Shown here one piece after another: positions 7,587 to 14,648 of a stretch of DNA of 17,675 nt. The position numbers and the translations under genes are program-made. Each line of letters opens with the position of its first letter. The first letter of the stretch is position 1. The notes beneath the pieces are model-generated. The model was not told the origin of the DNA and made no database searches. It saw nothing but the letters and a program-made list of their open reading frames with translations. The stretch is from Caryophanales bacterium UBA6985 (lineage in GTDB: Bacteria; Bacillota_I; Bacilli_A; RF39; UBA660), in contig DJYF01000011.1 of the NCBI GenBank assembly GCA_002450035.1, positions 1 to 17,675 on the forward strand, given 5' to 3'.

Positions 7587-8696
7587 ATGAATTTAGTTGG
7601 TTATATTGAAAAATATGGTAATAGAAGTTTTAATACTCTTAAACCAACAAATATTGATTATTTAATATTTGCTGAACTTACTTATATTGATTTAGATGGT
7701 ATTGTTTCAACTGGTGCTACAAGAAAAGTAACATTAGAACAAGTAATTGATATTTTCTTTGATAAATATAATGAGAGTTATTTTAAGATTCAATGTACGG
7801 CAACTAGATCTGCAATAAAAGTATTAAGAGCATTAAAAGGTAAAAAGAGATTTAAAGATTTAGAACTTTATAATTATAAATATGAATGTTCTAATAAATA
7901 TCAGTTTAGTGCTGTTACTTATATACTTTCAGATAAATTAAAAGTAATTGCATTTGAAGGAACTGATGACTTAATATCAGGATGGAGAGAAGACTTTGAA
8001 ATGTCTTATAAATTTCCTGTTCCTGCAGAAGTATTAAGTAAACGTTATATTAATAAAGCTATAAAACCATTTGATAGAAATGAATATGTAATTGTAGGAC
8101 ACTCGAAAGGTGGAACTCTTGCTTTATATGGTTCAATGTACTGTGATTTAATTAAACAAAAACATATAAAGAAAATTTATTCATTTGATGGTCCCGGTTT
8201 ATGGAATAGTAAGATAAATAGTTGGAGATATAGACGAATATTTGATAGATATGAACATATTGTTCCGAATTGTAGTGTAGTTGGTATGTTATTTGCTGAT
8301 AAGAAATATACAGTTATTAAATCTAATAAATCAGGTATAATTGGACATGATGCTTATACTTGGATGATTAAAGATGATGATTTCTTATATACTGAAATGA
8401 AAATAACATCTAATTCATTTCATAAAGCATTTAATAGGTGGAGTATGTCATATAGTAAAGATGAAAAAGTAATATTTGTTAATCAAATATTTAATATATT
8501 CAAAGAATGTAATGTTACTTCCGTGAGTGAAATATATGCTAAGAAGAGTGCTTACTTAGTAGATATAGTAAAGGGTATAACAAATTTAGATAACGAAGCT
8601 AAAAAGATGTGTTATTCTTTATTATCATTTATGTTAAATGATTCTAAAGAAATGATTTTAAATAGATTTAGGAATAAGAATAAAAAAGAACAATAA
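7587..8696 (+). CDS. DUF2974 (Mbeg1-like) alpha/beta-hydrolase, lipase-like
   Basis: This 369-residue cytoplasmic protein, with no signal peptide, has the lipase-3-like core of DUF2974. The oxyanion-side motif AFEGTDDLISGW is at 122-133. The nucleophile elbow VGHSKGG is at 170-176 with S173, and a strand plus acidic turn FDGPG is at 200-204. A likely catalytic histidine is H254 in IIGHDAYTW. Acid D201 is a candidate but its role is unproven. The C-terminal 100 residues are helical and basic, with no known motif. The ribosome site AGGTG (7578-7582) overlaps the stop codon of the previous gene (TAGGTG), so this is the last gene of the rlmN operon. Substrate is unknown; lipid or ester hydrolysis is inferred from fold motifs only. 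Confidence 0.8.
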   Translation: MNLVGYIEKYGNRSFNTLKPTNIDYLIFAELTYIDLDGIVSTGATRKVTLEQVIDIFFDKYNESYFKIQCTATRSAIKVLRALKGKKRFKDLELYNYKYECSNKYQFSAVTYILSDKLKVIAFEGTDDLISGWREDFEMSYKFPVPAEVLSKRYINKAIKPFDRNEYVIVGHSKGGTLALYGSMYCDLIKQKHIKKIYSFDGPGLWNSKINSWRYRRIFDRYEHIVPNCSVVGMLFADKKYTVIKSNKSGIIGHDAYTWMIKDDDFLYTEMKITSNSFHKAFNRWSMSYSKDEKVIFVNQIFNIFKECNVTSVSEIYAKKSAYLVDIVKGITNLDNEAKKMCYSLLSFMLNDSKEMILNRFRNKNKKEQ

Positions 8697-8734
8697 TTTC
8701 TTAAATACTATATTTTATTTTTTTACTTTTATTG

Positions 8735-8740
8735 TATAAT
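8735..8740 (+). promoter_or_regulatory. Probable -10 element for the first GNAT gene
   Basis: A perfect TATAAT lies in a T-rich 70-bp gap, but no convincing -35 box sits 16-18 nt upstream and the preceding bases (TTG) are not the extended -10 TGN. An exact AAGGAGGT Shine-Dalgarno follows at 8752-8759. No strong terminator is visible between 8696 and 8735, so some read-through from the upstream operon is likely. Confidence 0.45.
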
Positions 8741-8765
8741 TTATTTAGAATAAGGAGGTATATCT

Positions 8766-9290
8766 ATGGAATTTACAACAAGAAGATTAGAAATTAAAAA
8801 AGTTATCCCAGAATACATACCTGTTATGTTTAAGATATTTGATAGAGAACATGAAGTAGGTAAATATATTCCATCTTATGATCCTAATTGGACAGTTGAA
8901 ACATTTACAGAACATATAATTAATACATTTCGTAGTGATTTATATGATCGTGGTGTAATAAAGTTAAAAGAGACAAATGAGATTATTGGATATGCTTCTG
9001 TATATAAAGAAGATAGTAGAAGTAAATCAGTAAATATATATTTAGCAAAAGAATATTGGGGTCATGGATATGGACATGAAGTCATGGCTGCAATAGTTAG
9101 AAGACTTAAAAAAGAAGGTTTAGGTTCTGTTTATGCTACATGTGACTCAAGAAATATTGGTGCAATTAAAATACTCGAGAGAAGTGATTTTGAATGCATT
9201 GATAAAATCGAGAATGAAAGAGTAGACGTAAATGGAGAAGTTGGTGATGAACTTCTTTATGAACTTGAACTTATTAGAGTACAGTATTAA
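8766..9290 (+). CDS. GNAT family N-acetyltransferase (RimJ/RimL-like)
   Basis: This 174-residue acetyl-CoA-dependent acetyltransferase starts MEFTTRRLEIKKV, the typical opening of RimJ/L-type GNATs. The acetyl-CoA pyrophosphate loop is YWGHGYGHE at 98-105 (motif A), preceded by the strand VNIYLAKE. Motif B is SRNIGAIKILERSDFECI (128-145); the usual glycine in LGF is an aspartate here (SDF), a mild departure. The acceptor is unknown; ribosomal-protein N-termini, amino sugars or small amines are the family's range. It has its own AAGGAGGT ribosome site and is closed by a good terminator, so it is probably monocistronic. Confidence 0.88.
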   Translation: MEFTTRRLEIKKVIPEYIPVMFKIFDREHEVGKYIPSYDPNWTVETFTEHIINTFRSDLYDRGVIKLKETNEIIGYASVYKEDSRSKSVNIYLAKEYWGHGYGHEVMAAIVRRLKKEGLGSVYATCDSRNIGAIKILERSDFECIDKIENERVDVNGEVGDELLYELELIRVQY

Positions 9291-9295
9291 AAAAT

Positions 9296-9327
9296 AAAAA
9301 GGATTGATTAAAATAATCCTTTTTTTT
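9296..9327 (+). terminator. Rho-independent terminator after the first GNAT gene
   Basis: A perfect 10-bp stem pairs 9296-9305 (AAAAAGGATT) with 9315-9324 (AATCCTTTTT) around a 9-nt loop and continues into an eight-T run to 9327. The A/T flanks would let it work on either strand, though no opposite-strand gene is present. Confidence 0.85.
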
Positions 9328-9328
9328 G

Positions 9329-9337
9329 TGTTATAAT
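9329..9337 (+). promoter_or_regulatory. Extended -10 promoter of the acyltransferase operon
   Basis: TGT-TATAAT (9329-9337) begins one base after the terminator T-run ends. No -35 box is recognisable; at 17-nt spacing it would fall in the hairpin loop. Predicted transcription start is near 9344. Confidence 0.65.
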
Positions 9338-9363
9338 TTTATATGTGAAAGAAAGTGAAGAAG

Positions 9364-10590
9364 ATGGAATATCATAAATTAGATAATATTGGTACTTTTT
9401 ATGCATCTACATCAAGTAAACCTAATCCTGATATCTTTAGATTTACAGCAATTATGGCAGATAATGTTGATAAAACTTCTTTAAATAAAGCATTGAAAGA
9501 TACTATAAAACAATATCCTAGTTTTAATTCATCTCTTAAAATGGGTTTCTTTTGGTATTATTTAGATGAACAAGAAGATATACCTGAAGTTGAAGAAGAA
9601 AATCTTCCTGTTTGTAATAGATTAGATTTATATGCAGATGATGTTTTATATAGACTTAATTACTATAGAAATAGAATTAATTTAGAAGTGTCTCATATAT
9701 TATCTGATGGAAGAGGTACTTTAGAATTCTTTACTTGTTTAATTGAAAACTATTGTAGTATTAAATATAAAATTAAAAATTTAAAAACAGGACCTGTGGC
9801 ATCTTTATTAGAACGTGAAGAAGATTCTTTTGATAAATACTATGAAAAGACTTCTAAACCAGCTAAACCTAAACAAAAAATATATAATATAACTGGTAAG
9901 AAATTAAAGAGAAATAAAATAAGATTTATATATATGCATACAAGTGTAGAAGGTGCTTTAAAATTTAGTAAAGAGAATAATACTACTTTAACAGTTGCTC
10001 TTGCTGCTTTATATATAAAATCTATTATTAAAACTATGAAGTATAAGAATAAAGGGGAAGTTATTAGAATAGCTGTTCCTGTTGACTTAAGAGGATATTA
10101 TTACTCAAAGACTACAAAGAATTTTTTTGGTATGGTTCATGTTGATTATATTTATCAAGATGAAAATGTAAGTGCCAAGGAAATAATAAAGTGTATAGAT
10201 GAGCAATTGAAGGATTCACTTAAGAAAGAAAACATTAATAAGAGAAGTAATCAAATGTTTGGATTAGTAAAGAATGTAGTAGTAAGAAGTATTCCTTTAA
10301 TAATTAAGAATGTAGGTTTAAGAGTAATTGCTAACTTCACAGAGAAAATGACTACATCTAATATTTCTAACTTAGGTAAATTTAAGTTTAAAAAAGAAGT
10401 AGAAGATTATATAAAAGGAATAGAATTATCTACCAATACAAGTGGATTACAATTAGTAGTATGTTCTTATAAAGATGATTTATGTATAAGTGCTTCTTCT
10501 AGGTTTGCTAAGAGTAATGTGCTTAACTACTTTGTTCAAGAATTAAAAGCCCTTGGACTAGAAGTAAGTATTGTTACAAATGGGGTGTAA
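9364..10590 (+). CDS. Condensation-fold acyltransferase (alcohol acetyltransferase-like)
   Basis: This protein of about 408 residues resembles the AATase/PapA/condensation (chloramphenicol acetyltransferase-like) superfamily, which moves an acyl group from CoA or a carrier protein to an alcohol or amine. The catalytic HxxxDG motif is HILSDG at 111-116, in the context EVSHILSDGRGTLEFF. A C-terminal SNISNLGKF stretch (about residues 336-344) is typical of this group. The soluble chain has no signal peptide. The frame also allows a GTG start at 9355 (three more residues), but AAAGTG at 9352-9357 gives ATG 9364 a better ribosome site. The next gene starts 2 nt after the stop, so the two are probably made together. 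Substrate is unknown; a lipid- or ester-modifying role is inferred. Confidence 0.75.
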   Translation: MEYHKLDNIGTFYASTSSKPNPDIFRFTAIMADNVDKTSLNKALKDTIKQYPSFNSSLKMGFFWYYLDEQEDIPEVEEENLPVCNRLDLYADDVLYRLNYYRNRINLEVSHILSDGRGTLEFFTCLIENYCSIKYKIKNLKTGPVASLLEREEDSFDKYYEKTSKPAKPKQKIYNITGKKLKRNKIRFIYMHTSVEGALKFSKENNTTLTVALAALYIKSIIKTMKYKNKGEVIRIAVPVDLRGYYYSKTTKNFFGMVHVDYIYQDENVSAKEIIKCIDEQLKDSLKKENINKRSNQMFGLVKNVVVRSIPLIIKNVGLRVIANFTEKMTTSNISNLGKFKFKKEVEDYIKGIELSTNTSGLQLVVCSYKDDLCISASSRFAKSNVLNYFVQELKALGLEVSIVTNGV

Positions 10591-10592
10591 TC

Positions 10593-11240
10593 ATGAGATG
10601 TAATAATTGTGGTGTAGAAGTAAATTCAAGAGGTAAAAGATGTCCTCTTTGTAATAATCCTTTAGAAGGAAAAGTTAAATCATATGCTTTTCCTGCTATT
10701 AAAAGAAAAAAGAATACATTCTTAAAAGTAGTATTATTAATATCTTTAATTGCTCTTTTAGTAACAGGATATATAGATTTTGAATTCAATCATAGATTTA
10801 GTTGGAGTAGAATTGTTTTACTTGCTTTAGTATCTAATTATATTTCTTTATACTATATTACTAATAGTTATAAAGATGTATTGTTGCTCCTTTGTAGATA
10901 TGGACTAGTCGTAATAGGAATAATATTTATTTGGTATTATGTTACTCGTTGGACTTTTATTCCCGATATAATTATTCCTACTTTATGTTTAGTTGAACTA
11001 ATTTTTTCTGATGTTGTAGCATTTATAATGAAGAGAAATCATATAAGAAAGTATTTAAGTGTATTACTTTCTAATATATTTTTATCATTTGTACCAATGA
11101 TATTAGTTATATTTAATATAACTACAATAGATATTCTAGCTCATATAAGTATATTATTATCAATTGCTAATTTAATAGTATTAATACTATTTGATTATAA
11201 TGATGTTAAAGAAGAAATATTAATGATATTTAATTATTAG
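10593..11240 (+). CDS. Zinc-ribbon membrane protein (DUF6320-like)
   Basis: This 215-residue protein has a cytoplasmic N-terminal zinc ribbon with two CxxC knuckles, C3/C6 and C17/C20. A basic linker (28-41) leads to about six hydrophobic helices near 44-60, 70-90, 97-117, 125-147, 155-175 and 182-202. The layout matches DUF6320-type proteins, which I recall being encoded beside alcohol-acetyltransferase-like genes; this recollection should be checked. The start is 2 nt after the acyltransferase stop, with GGGGTG overlapping that stop as ribosome site. Function is unknown. A membrane partner or scaffold for the acyltransferase is an inference from adjacency. Confidence 0.7.
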   Translation: MRCNNCGVEVNSRGKRCPLCNNPLEGKVKSYAFPAIKRKKNTFLKVVLLISLIALLVTGYIDFEFNHRFSWSRIVLLALVSNYISLYYITNSYKDVLLLLCRYGLVVIGIIFIWYYVTRWTFIPDIIIPTLCLVELIFSDVVAFIMKRNHIRKYLSVLLSNIFLSFVPMILVIFNITTIDILAHISILLSIANLIVLILFDYNDVKEEILMIFNY

Positions 11241-11247
11241 GTGTTAT

Positions 11248-11757
11248 ATGGAAATAAGAAATTATAGAAAAGAAGATATAGAAAAACTTGTAGATTTTAC
11301 TTCTTATATGTTTAAAGTAACTTATAAAGGTATTATTAATAATGAATATATTGAAAGCTTTTGTAAAAAAAGAGAAGAAAGAATAGAATTAGAACTTAAA
11401 GACTTTGATAGAAGATGCAAGAATGTATTTGTTTTAATAGAAAATGATAAACTAATAGGTTATATAGAAGTAGATAAATGTAAACATGAGAAATATAAAG
11501 ATCATGGTGAAGTTGCAATGATATATTTAGATCCTTTTTATCAAGGAAGAGGACTCGGAAAAGAACTATTCCGTGTTGGAGTTAATAGACTTAAAGAAAT
11601 GGGTTATAAGGACTTCTATGTTGGATGTGTAAGAGGAAATGAAAGTCAAAAGTTTTATCATCATATAGGTGGTGTATACGTATTTAGTAAACCTCTTATA
11701 TTTGGTGATATGTATATAGAAGACTACTTTTATTTTAAAGATGTTAATATGTTTTAA
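11248..11757 (+). CDS. GNAT family N-acetyltransferase
   Basis: This 169-residue GNAT belongs to a different subgroup from the earlier one. The acetyl-CoA loop is YQGRGLGKELF (98-108), following strand AMIYLDP (90-96). Motif B is CVRGNESQKFYHHIGGVYV (127-145), where the Asn and Tyr positions are typical of GNATs with small-molecule or peptide acceptors. Residues 1-60 form the acceptor-side helices and are lysine/glutamate-rich. It is third in the acyltransferase operon, with ribosome site AGGTG overlapping the previous stop (TAGGTG). Its last codons and stop lie inside the terminator hairpin. Acceptor unknown. Confidence 0.87.
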   Translation: MEIRNYRKEDIEKLVDFTSYMFKVTYKGIINNEYIESFCKKREERIELELKDFDRRCKNVFVLIENDKLIGYIEVDKCKHEKYKDHGEVAMIYLDPFYQGRGLGKELFRVGVNRLKEMGYKDFYVGCVRGNESQKFYHHIGGVYVFSKPLIFGDMYIEDYFYFKDVNMF

Positions 11758-11770
11758 CGTCTTTTTATTT
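11737..11770 (+). terminator. Rho-independent terminator overlapping the second GNAT stop
   Basis: An 11-bp stem pairs 11737-11747 (AAAGATGTTAA) with 11754-11764 (TTAACGTCTTT), including one G-U pair, around a 6-nt loop. A T-rich tail follows. The stop codon TAA (11755-11757) lies in the right arm and the left arm is coding. Confidence 0.75.
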
Positions 11771-11779
11771 TCCTCTCAT

Positions 11780-11808
11780 TTGATAAAATGGTCATTTTGT
11801 GCTATTAT
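11780..11808 (+). promoter_or_regulatory. Near-consensus promoter of the tandem alarmone synthetase gene
   Basis: The -35 box TTGATA (11780-11785) and -10 box TATTAT (11803-11808) are separated by 17 nt, with TGC at 11800-11802 giving an extended -10 as well. This is among the two best promoter matches in the window. Start near 11815 leaves a leader of about 26 nt with GGGGGA (11828-11833) as ribosome site. Confidence 0.75.
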
Positions 11809-11840
11809 CTAATAACACTTAAAAAAAGGGGGAAATTTTC

Positions 11841-13175
11841 ATGGAATTTGTTAAAAATATGATTTATAAGACAAATACTGAGATTAGTGATGATAATTTA
11901 AAAGAATTTAATGACTCTTTATTTATATATGAAACAGCCATGAAAATTCTTAATACTAAACTTGGTATTATCGAGTCTGAGTATGATAGAGATAAGATGC
12001 ATAATGACTTACAAGGTATTAAATGTAGAATTAAGTCTCGTGAAAGTATACTTAAAAAACTAGAGAAAAATGGTCATGATTTTTCAATTGAAAATATTGA
12101 AAAATATTTAAATGATGTGGTTGGAGCAAGAATAATTTGTTTAACAGAAGATGATGTATATAGTATTGTTAAAATGATAAAAAGTGTTCCTAGTATAAGA
12201 GTTATTCAAGAAAAAGACTATATTGCTAATCCTAAAGAATCTGGTTATAGATCTTACCATATTATTATTGAAATAGATGTACCTTTAGTAAATGGTCAAA
12301 CAGTTCCTGTTAGAGCAGAAATACAAGTTAGAACAATTTTAATGGATGCTTGGTCAAGCTTGGAACATGAGATTATTTATAAGAATAAAGATTGTACTGA
12401 AGAATCTAAAAATAGACTTAGAGATTATAGTTATGAGCTTGCTTTTGTTGAAAAGAATATGTCTCAAACAAGAGAAAGAGAACTTACTTCAGGAGATGAC
12501 GTAAAAGTAAGACATGTAATTGATAGTAAAGAATTAAAAAACTTTAAAGAAAACTTATATATTTATGATGCAGCTTCAATGATACTTGAGTCATACATAG
12601 ATATTATTAAGTCTGAGTATGATAGTCTTGGAAATTACTCTGATATTCAAAATATTAGATTTAGAACTAAGAGTATCGAAAGTATAGATGAAAAATTAGT
12701 TAATAATAACTTAGAGTTTACTTTAGACAATATAAGAGATTCTATTAAAGATGTAATAGCTGCAAGAATAGTATGTTTAGACTTAGAAGACGTAAAGAAA
12801 ATTGTTGATTTATTAACAATGTATCCAGGTATTAATATAATTGAAAGTAAGGATTATATTACTTTTCCTAAAGAATCTGGTTATAGATCTCATCATTTAA
12901 TAGTTGAAATACCTGTTGAATTATCAAGTGGTACTATTAATGTTAAGGCGGAGATTCAAGTTAGAACTATTTTAATGGATGCTTGGGCTGCCTTAGAACA
13001 TGAAACTATTTATAAAAATAGAAGTTGTTCAGATGAGTCAAGACAAATGCTTAGAACTTATAGTTATATTTTATCTAGCATGGATCATAATATGGTAGGT
13101 ATTAAGAAAACAGAAGTTAGTAATTTAACTAATTTAGCAGATGATGATGTTAAGAAGAGAGTGAAATCAAAATAG
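11841..13175 (+). CDS. Tandem double-domain RelA/SpoT small alarmone synthetase
   Basis: This 444-residue protein holds two consecutive RelA/SpoT synthetase domains and no HD hydrolase, TGS or ACT domain. Single-domain small alarmone synthetases (RelP/RelQ type), which make (p)ppGpp from ATP and GTP/GDP, are normally about 200-260 residues. Domain 1 (about 21-206) has R63-x-K65, D92 in DVVGARI, KDYIANPKESGYRS (125-138, with base-stacking Y136) and E160 in AEIQVRT. Domain 2 (about 233-417) repeats these at an offset of 211-212 residues: R275-x-K277, D304, K337, Y348 and E371. Its DVVGARI reads DVIAARI. By hand alignment about 95 of 187 positions are identical, so this is an internal duplication. 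A charged linker (207-232) joins the halves. It is a monocistronic unit with its own strong promoter and terminator. Confidence 0.93.
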   Translation: MEFVKNMIYKTNTEISDDNLKEFNDSLFIYETAMKILNTKLGIIESEYDRDKMHNDLQGIKCRIKSRESILKKLEKNGHDFSIENIEKYLNDVVGARIICLTEDDVYSIVKMIKSVPSIRVIQEKDYIANPKESGYRSYHIIIEIDVPLVNGQTVPVRAEIQVRTILMDAWSSLEHEIIYKNKDCTEESKNRLRDYSYELAFVEKNMSQTRERELTSGDDVKVRHVIDSKELKNFKENLYIYDAASMILESYIDIIKSEYDSLGNYSDIQNIRFRTKSIESIDEKLVNNNLEFTLDNIRDSIKDVIAARIVCLDLEDVKKIVDLLTMYPGINIIESKDYITFPKESGYRSHHLIVEIPVELSSGTINVKAEIQVRTILMDAWAALEHETIYKNRSCSDESRQMLRTYSYILSSMDHNMVGIKKTEVSNLTNLADDDVKKRVKSK

Positions 13176-13198
13176 CGATTTATTTTACTCTCTTTTTT
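13155..13198 (+). terminator. Rho-independent terminator spanning the alarmone synthetase stop
   Basis: A 13-bp stem pairs 13155-13167 (AAGAGAGTGAAAT) with 13182-13194 (ATTTTACTCTCTT), with one G-U pair. The 14-nt loop contains the TAG stop (13173-13175), and a T6 run ends at 13198. The left arm is coding sequence. Confidence 0.85.
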
Positions 13199-13206
13199 GT
13201 TATAAT
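13198..13206 (+). promoter_or_regulatory. Extended -10 promoter of the orphan/CDF unit
   Basis: TGT-TATAAT at 13198-13206 shares its first T with the terminator T-run. There is no usable -35 box. Predicted initiation near 13213 coincides with the ribosome site GGTGAAG (13213-13219), so the leader would be about 11 nt. Confidence 0.65.
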
Positions 13207-13223
13207 TAAATTGGTGAAGTTGT

Positions 13224-13493
13224 ATGAATAAAGGAATAAATGTGGAAAGTCCTGAATTTAAGAATGCAAGTAGCAGGGAATACTATGATAAATGGATGGA
13301 ACCTTACATGGGTTATGACTATACTAAAATAAATAAAGATAATGCAAAAGCTTATAGAAAAAATATTAAAGAAAGTTATAAATGTGATGGTATAGATAAT
13401 AATAACCAAGTTGAAAAAGAGTTAAATCCTTATTTAAAAGAAATGAAAGATTTAGTAAATAGAAAAGAGAATAAAAATGAAGAAAAAAACTAG
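13224..13493 (+). CDS. Hypothetical 89-residue charged protein
   Basis: I do not recognise this protein. It has 89 residues, is rich in Lys, Asn, Glu, Asp and Tyr, and has no membrane segment or signal peptide. The N-terminal half carries an aromatic cluster, YYDKWMEPYMGYDY at 20-33. The C-terminal half (from about 62) looks helical and very polar, ending in a KENKNEEK tail. There is one cysteine (C54) and no clear domain. A promoter, a GGTGAAG ribosome site 4 nt ahead of the ATG, and a 17-nt overlap with the following cation-efflux gene support it as a real gene. A role linked to that transporter is only a guess. Confidence 0.6.
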   Translation: MNKGINVESPEFKNASSREYYDKWMEPYMGYDYTKINKDNAKAYRKNIKESYKCDGIDNNNQVEKELNPYLKEMKDLVNRKENKNEEKN

Positions 13494-14598
13494 AAGTTCT
13501 GTTATTGTTAAAACAAGTATAATAGGAATATCTTTAAATATATTACTTGTTATAATTAAAACTATAATTGGATTTGCAGTTAATTCAATTGCAATTATTA
13601 CAGATGCTGTTAATAACTTAACAGATGCTTTATCTTCAATTATTACTATAGTTGGAACTAAGCTTGCATCTAAAGCACCAGATGTTTCACATCCTTTAGG
13701 ACATGGAAGAATAGAATATCTAACTTCTATGGTGATTGCACTTTTTGTTATGTTTGCTGGATTTGGAGCATTCTTAGAATCATTTAAAAAGATTCTATCA
13801 GGAGATGTACCAAATTATAATATAACTACTGTAATAATTTTAATATTTGCAATATTAGTTAAAGTATTTATATTCATTTATTATAAAAGAAAAGGTAAGG
13901 AAACTAATTCTTCAAATTTAATCAATAGTGGTATAGATGCTGGATTTGATGCAATTATTTCTGTGAGTACTTTACTTGCTGTTTTAATATTTATGTTTTC
14001 TAAAGGTAAAATTTGTATTGAAGCATATCTTGCTTTAATAATTTCCTTACTAATTATTAAATCTGGTGTAGGAATGATTAAAGATGCTATTAGCATTATT
14101 TTAGGTAAGAGAATAGATAAAGATTTATCTTATAAAGTTAAGAGTGTAGCATCTTCATTTGAAGAAGTAGAAGGTGTATATGATCTAGTTTTAAATAATT
14201 ATGGCCCTAATTCTTATATTGGTTCATTCCATGTTGAAGTTGATGAAAGTATGAACGCTGTTGAAATAGATGTATTAACGAGAAAGATAACTAAAGAAGT
14301 ATATGATAAAACAGGAGTAGTTGTTTCAGCAATTGGAATTTATTCACTTAACAAAAAGGATAAGAAAGTTATAGAAATGAAGAAACAAATTGATGAGATA
14401 TTAAGTAAATATCCTGAGGTGTTATCAACTCATGGTTTCTATGTTAATGAAGAAGAAAAAACTATTAATATAGATATCATTATTAGTTTTGATTCCAAAA
14501 ATAGATTTGATACTTTTAAGGCTATTGAAAATGAGATTGGTGAATCATTTAAAGATTATAAATTATTTGCTGTGTTAGATGCAGATATGAGTGACTAA
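13477..14598 (+). CDS. Cation diffusion facilitator family transporter
   Basis: This 373-residue CDF antiporter exports divalent metal in exchange for protons. It has six probable helices between about 10 and 207: 10-32, 35-60, 82-101, 117-136, 157-174 and 181-205. The membrane metal site is D43 with N47 (TM2, TDAVNN) and D154 with D158 (TM5, DAGFD). A DxxxD pair in TM5 is more typical of Mn/Co/Fe-type than Zn-type members, and Asn at the second TM2 position is a departure. The HPLGHGRIEY signature (72-81) is the conserved cytoplasmic loop. The C-terminal cytoplasmic domain is long (about 212-373), with two ferredoxin-like halves, the second starting near STHGFYV. Its start lies inside the end of the orphan gene. 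Confidence 0.92.
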   Translation: MKKKTRSSVIVKTSIIGISLNILLVIIKTIIGFAVNSIAIITDAVNNLTDALSSIITIVGTKLASKAPDVSHPLGHGRIEYLTSMVIALFVMFAGFGAFLESFKKILSGDVPNYNITTVIILIFAILVKVFIFIYYKRKGKETNSSNLINSGIDAGFDAIISVSTLLAVLIFMFSKGKICIEAYLALIISLLIIKSGVGMIKDAISIILGKRIDKDLSYKVKSVASSFEEVEGVYDLVLNNYGPNSYIGSFHVEVDESMNAVEIDVLTRKITKEVYDKTGVVVSAIGIYSLNKKDKKVIEMKKQIDEILSKYPEVLSTHGFYVNEEEKTINIDIIISFDSKNRFDTFKAIENEIGESFKDYKLFAVLDADMSD

Positions 14599-14614
14599 AA
14601 AAATATTTAAAAAT

Positions 14615-14647
14615 AGGTGTTTAAAAATTGTTTAAACATCTTTTTTT
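14615..14647 (+). terminator. Rho-independent terminator after the CDF gene
   Basis: An 11-bp stem pairs 14615-14625 (AGGTGTTTAAA) with 14631-14641 (TTTAAACATCT), with one G-U pair and a 5-nt loop. It is followed by T7 (14641-14647). Confidence 0.85.
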
Positions 14648-14648
14648 A

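Noticed and set aside
8697..8724. Possible terminator after the lipase-like gene
   Set aside because: Only 5-bp all-A/T stems (AAATA/TATTT or AAGAA/TTCTT) can be drawn and none is followed directly by a clean T-run, so it is too weak to call.
13206..13409. 67-residue hydrophobic open frame on the - strand
   Set aside because: It is antisense to the orphan 89-residue gene and its Ile/Phe-rich content is the expected reverse of Lys/Asn-rich codons. The + strand gene has a promoter and ribosome site.
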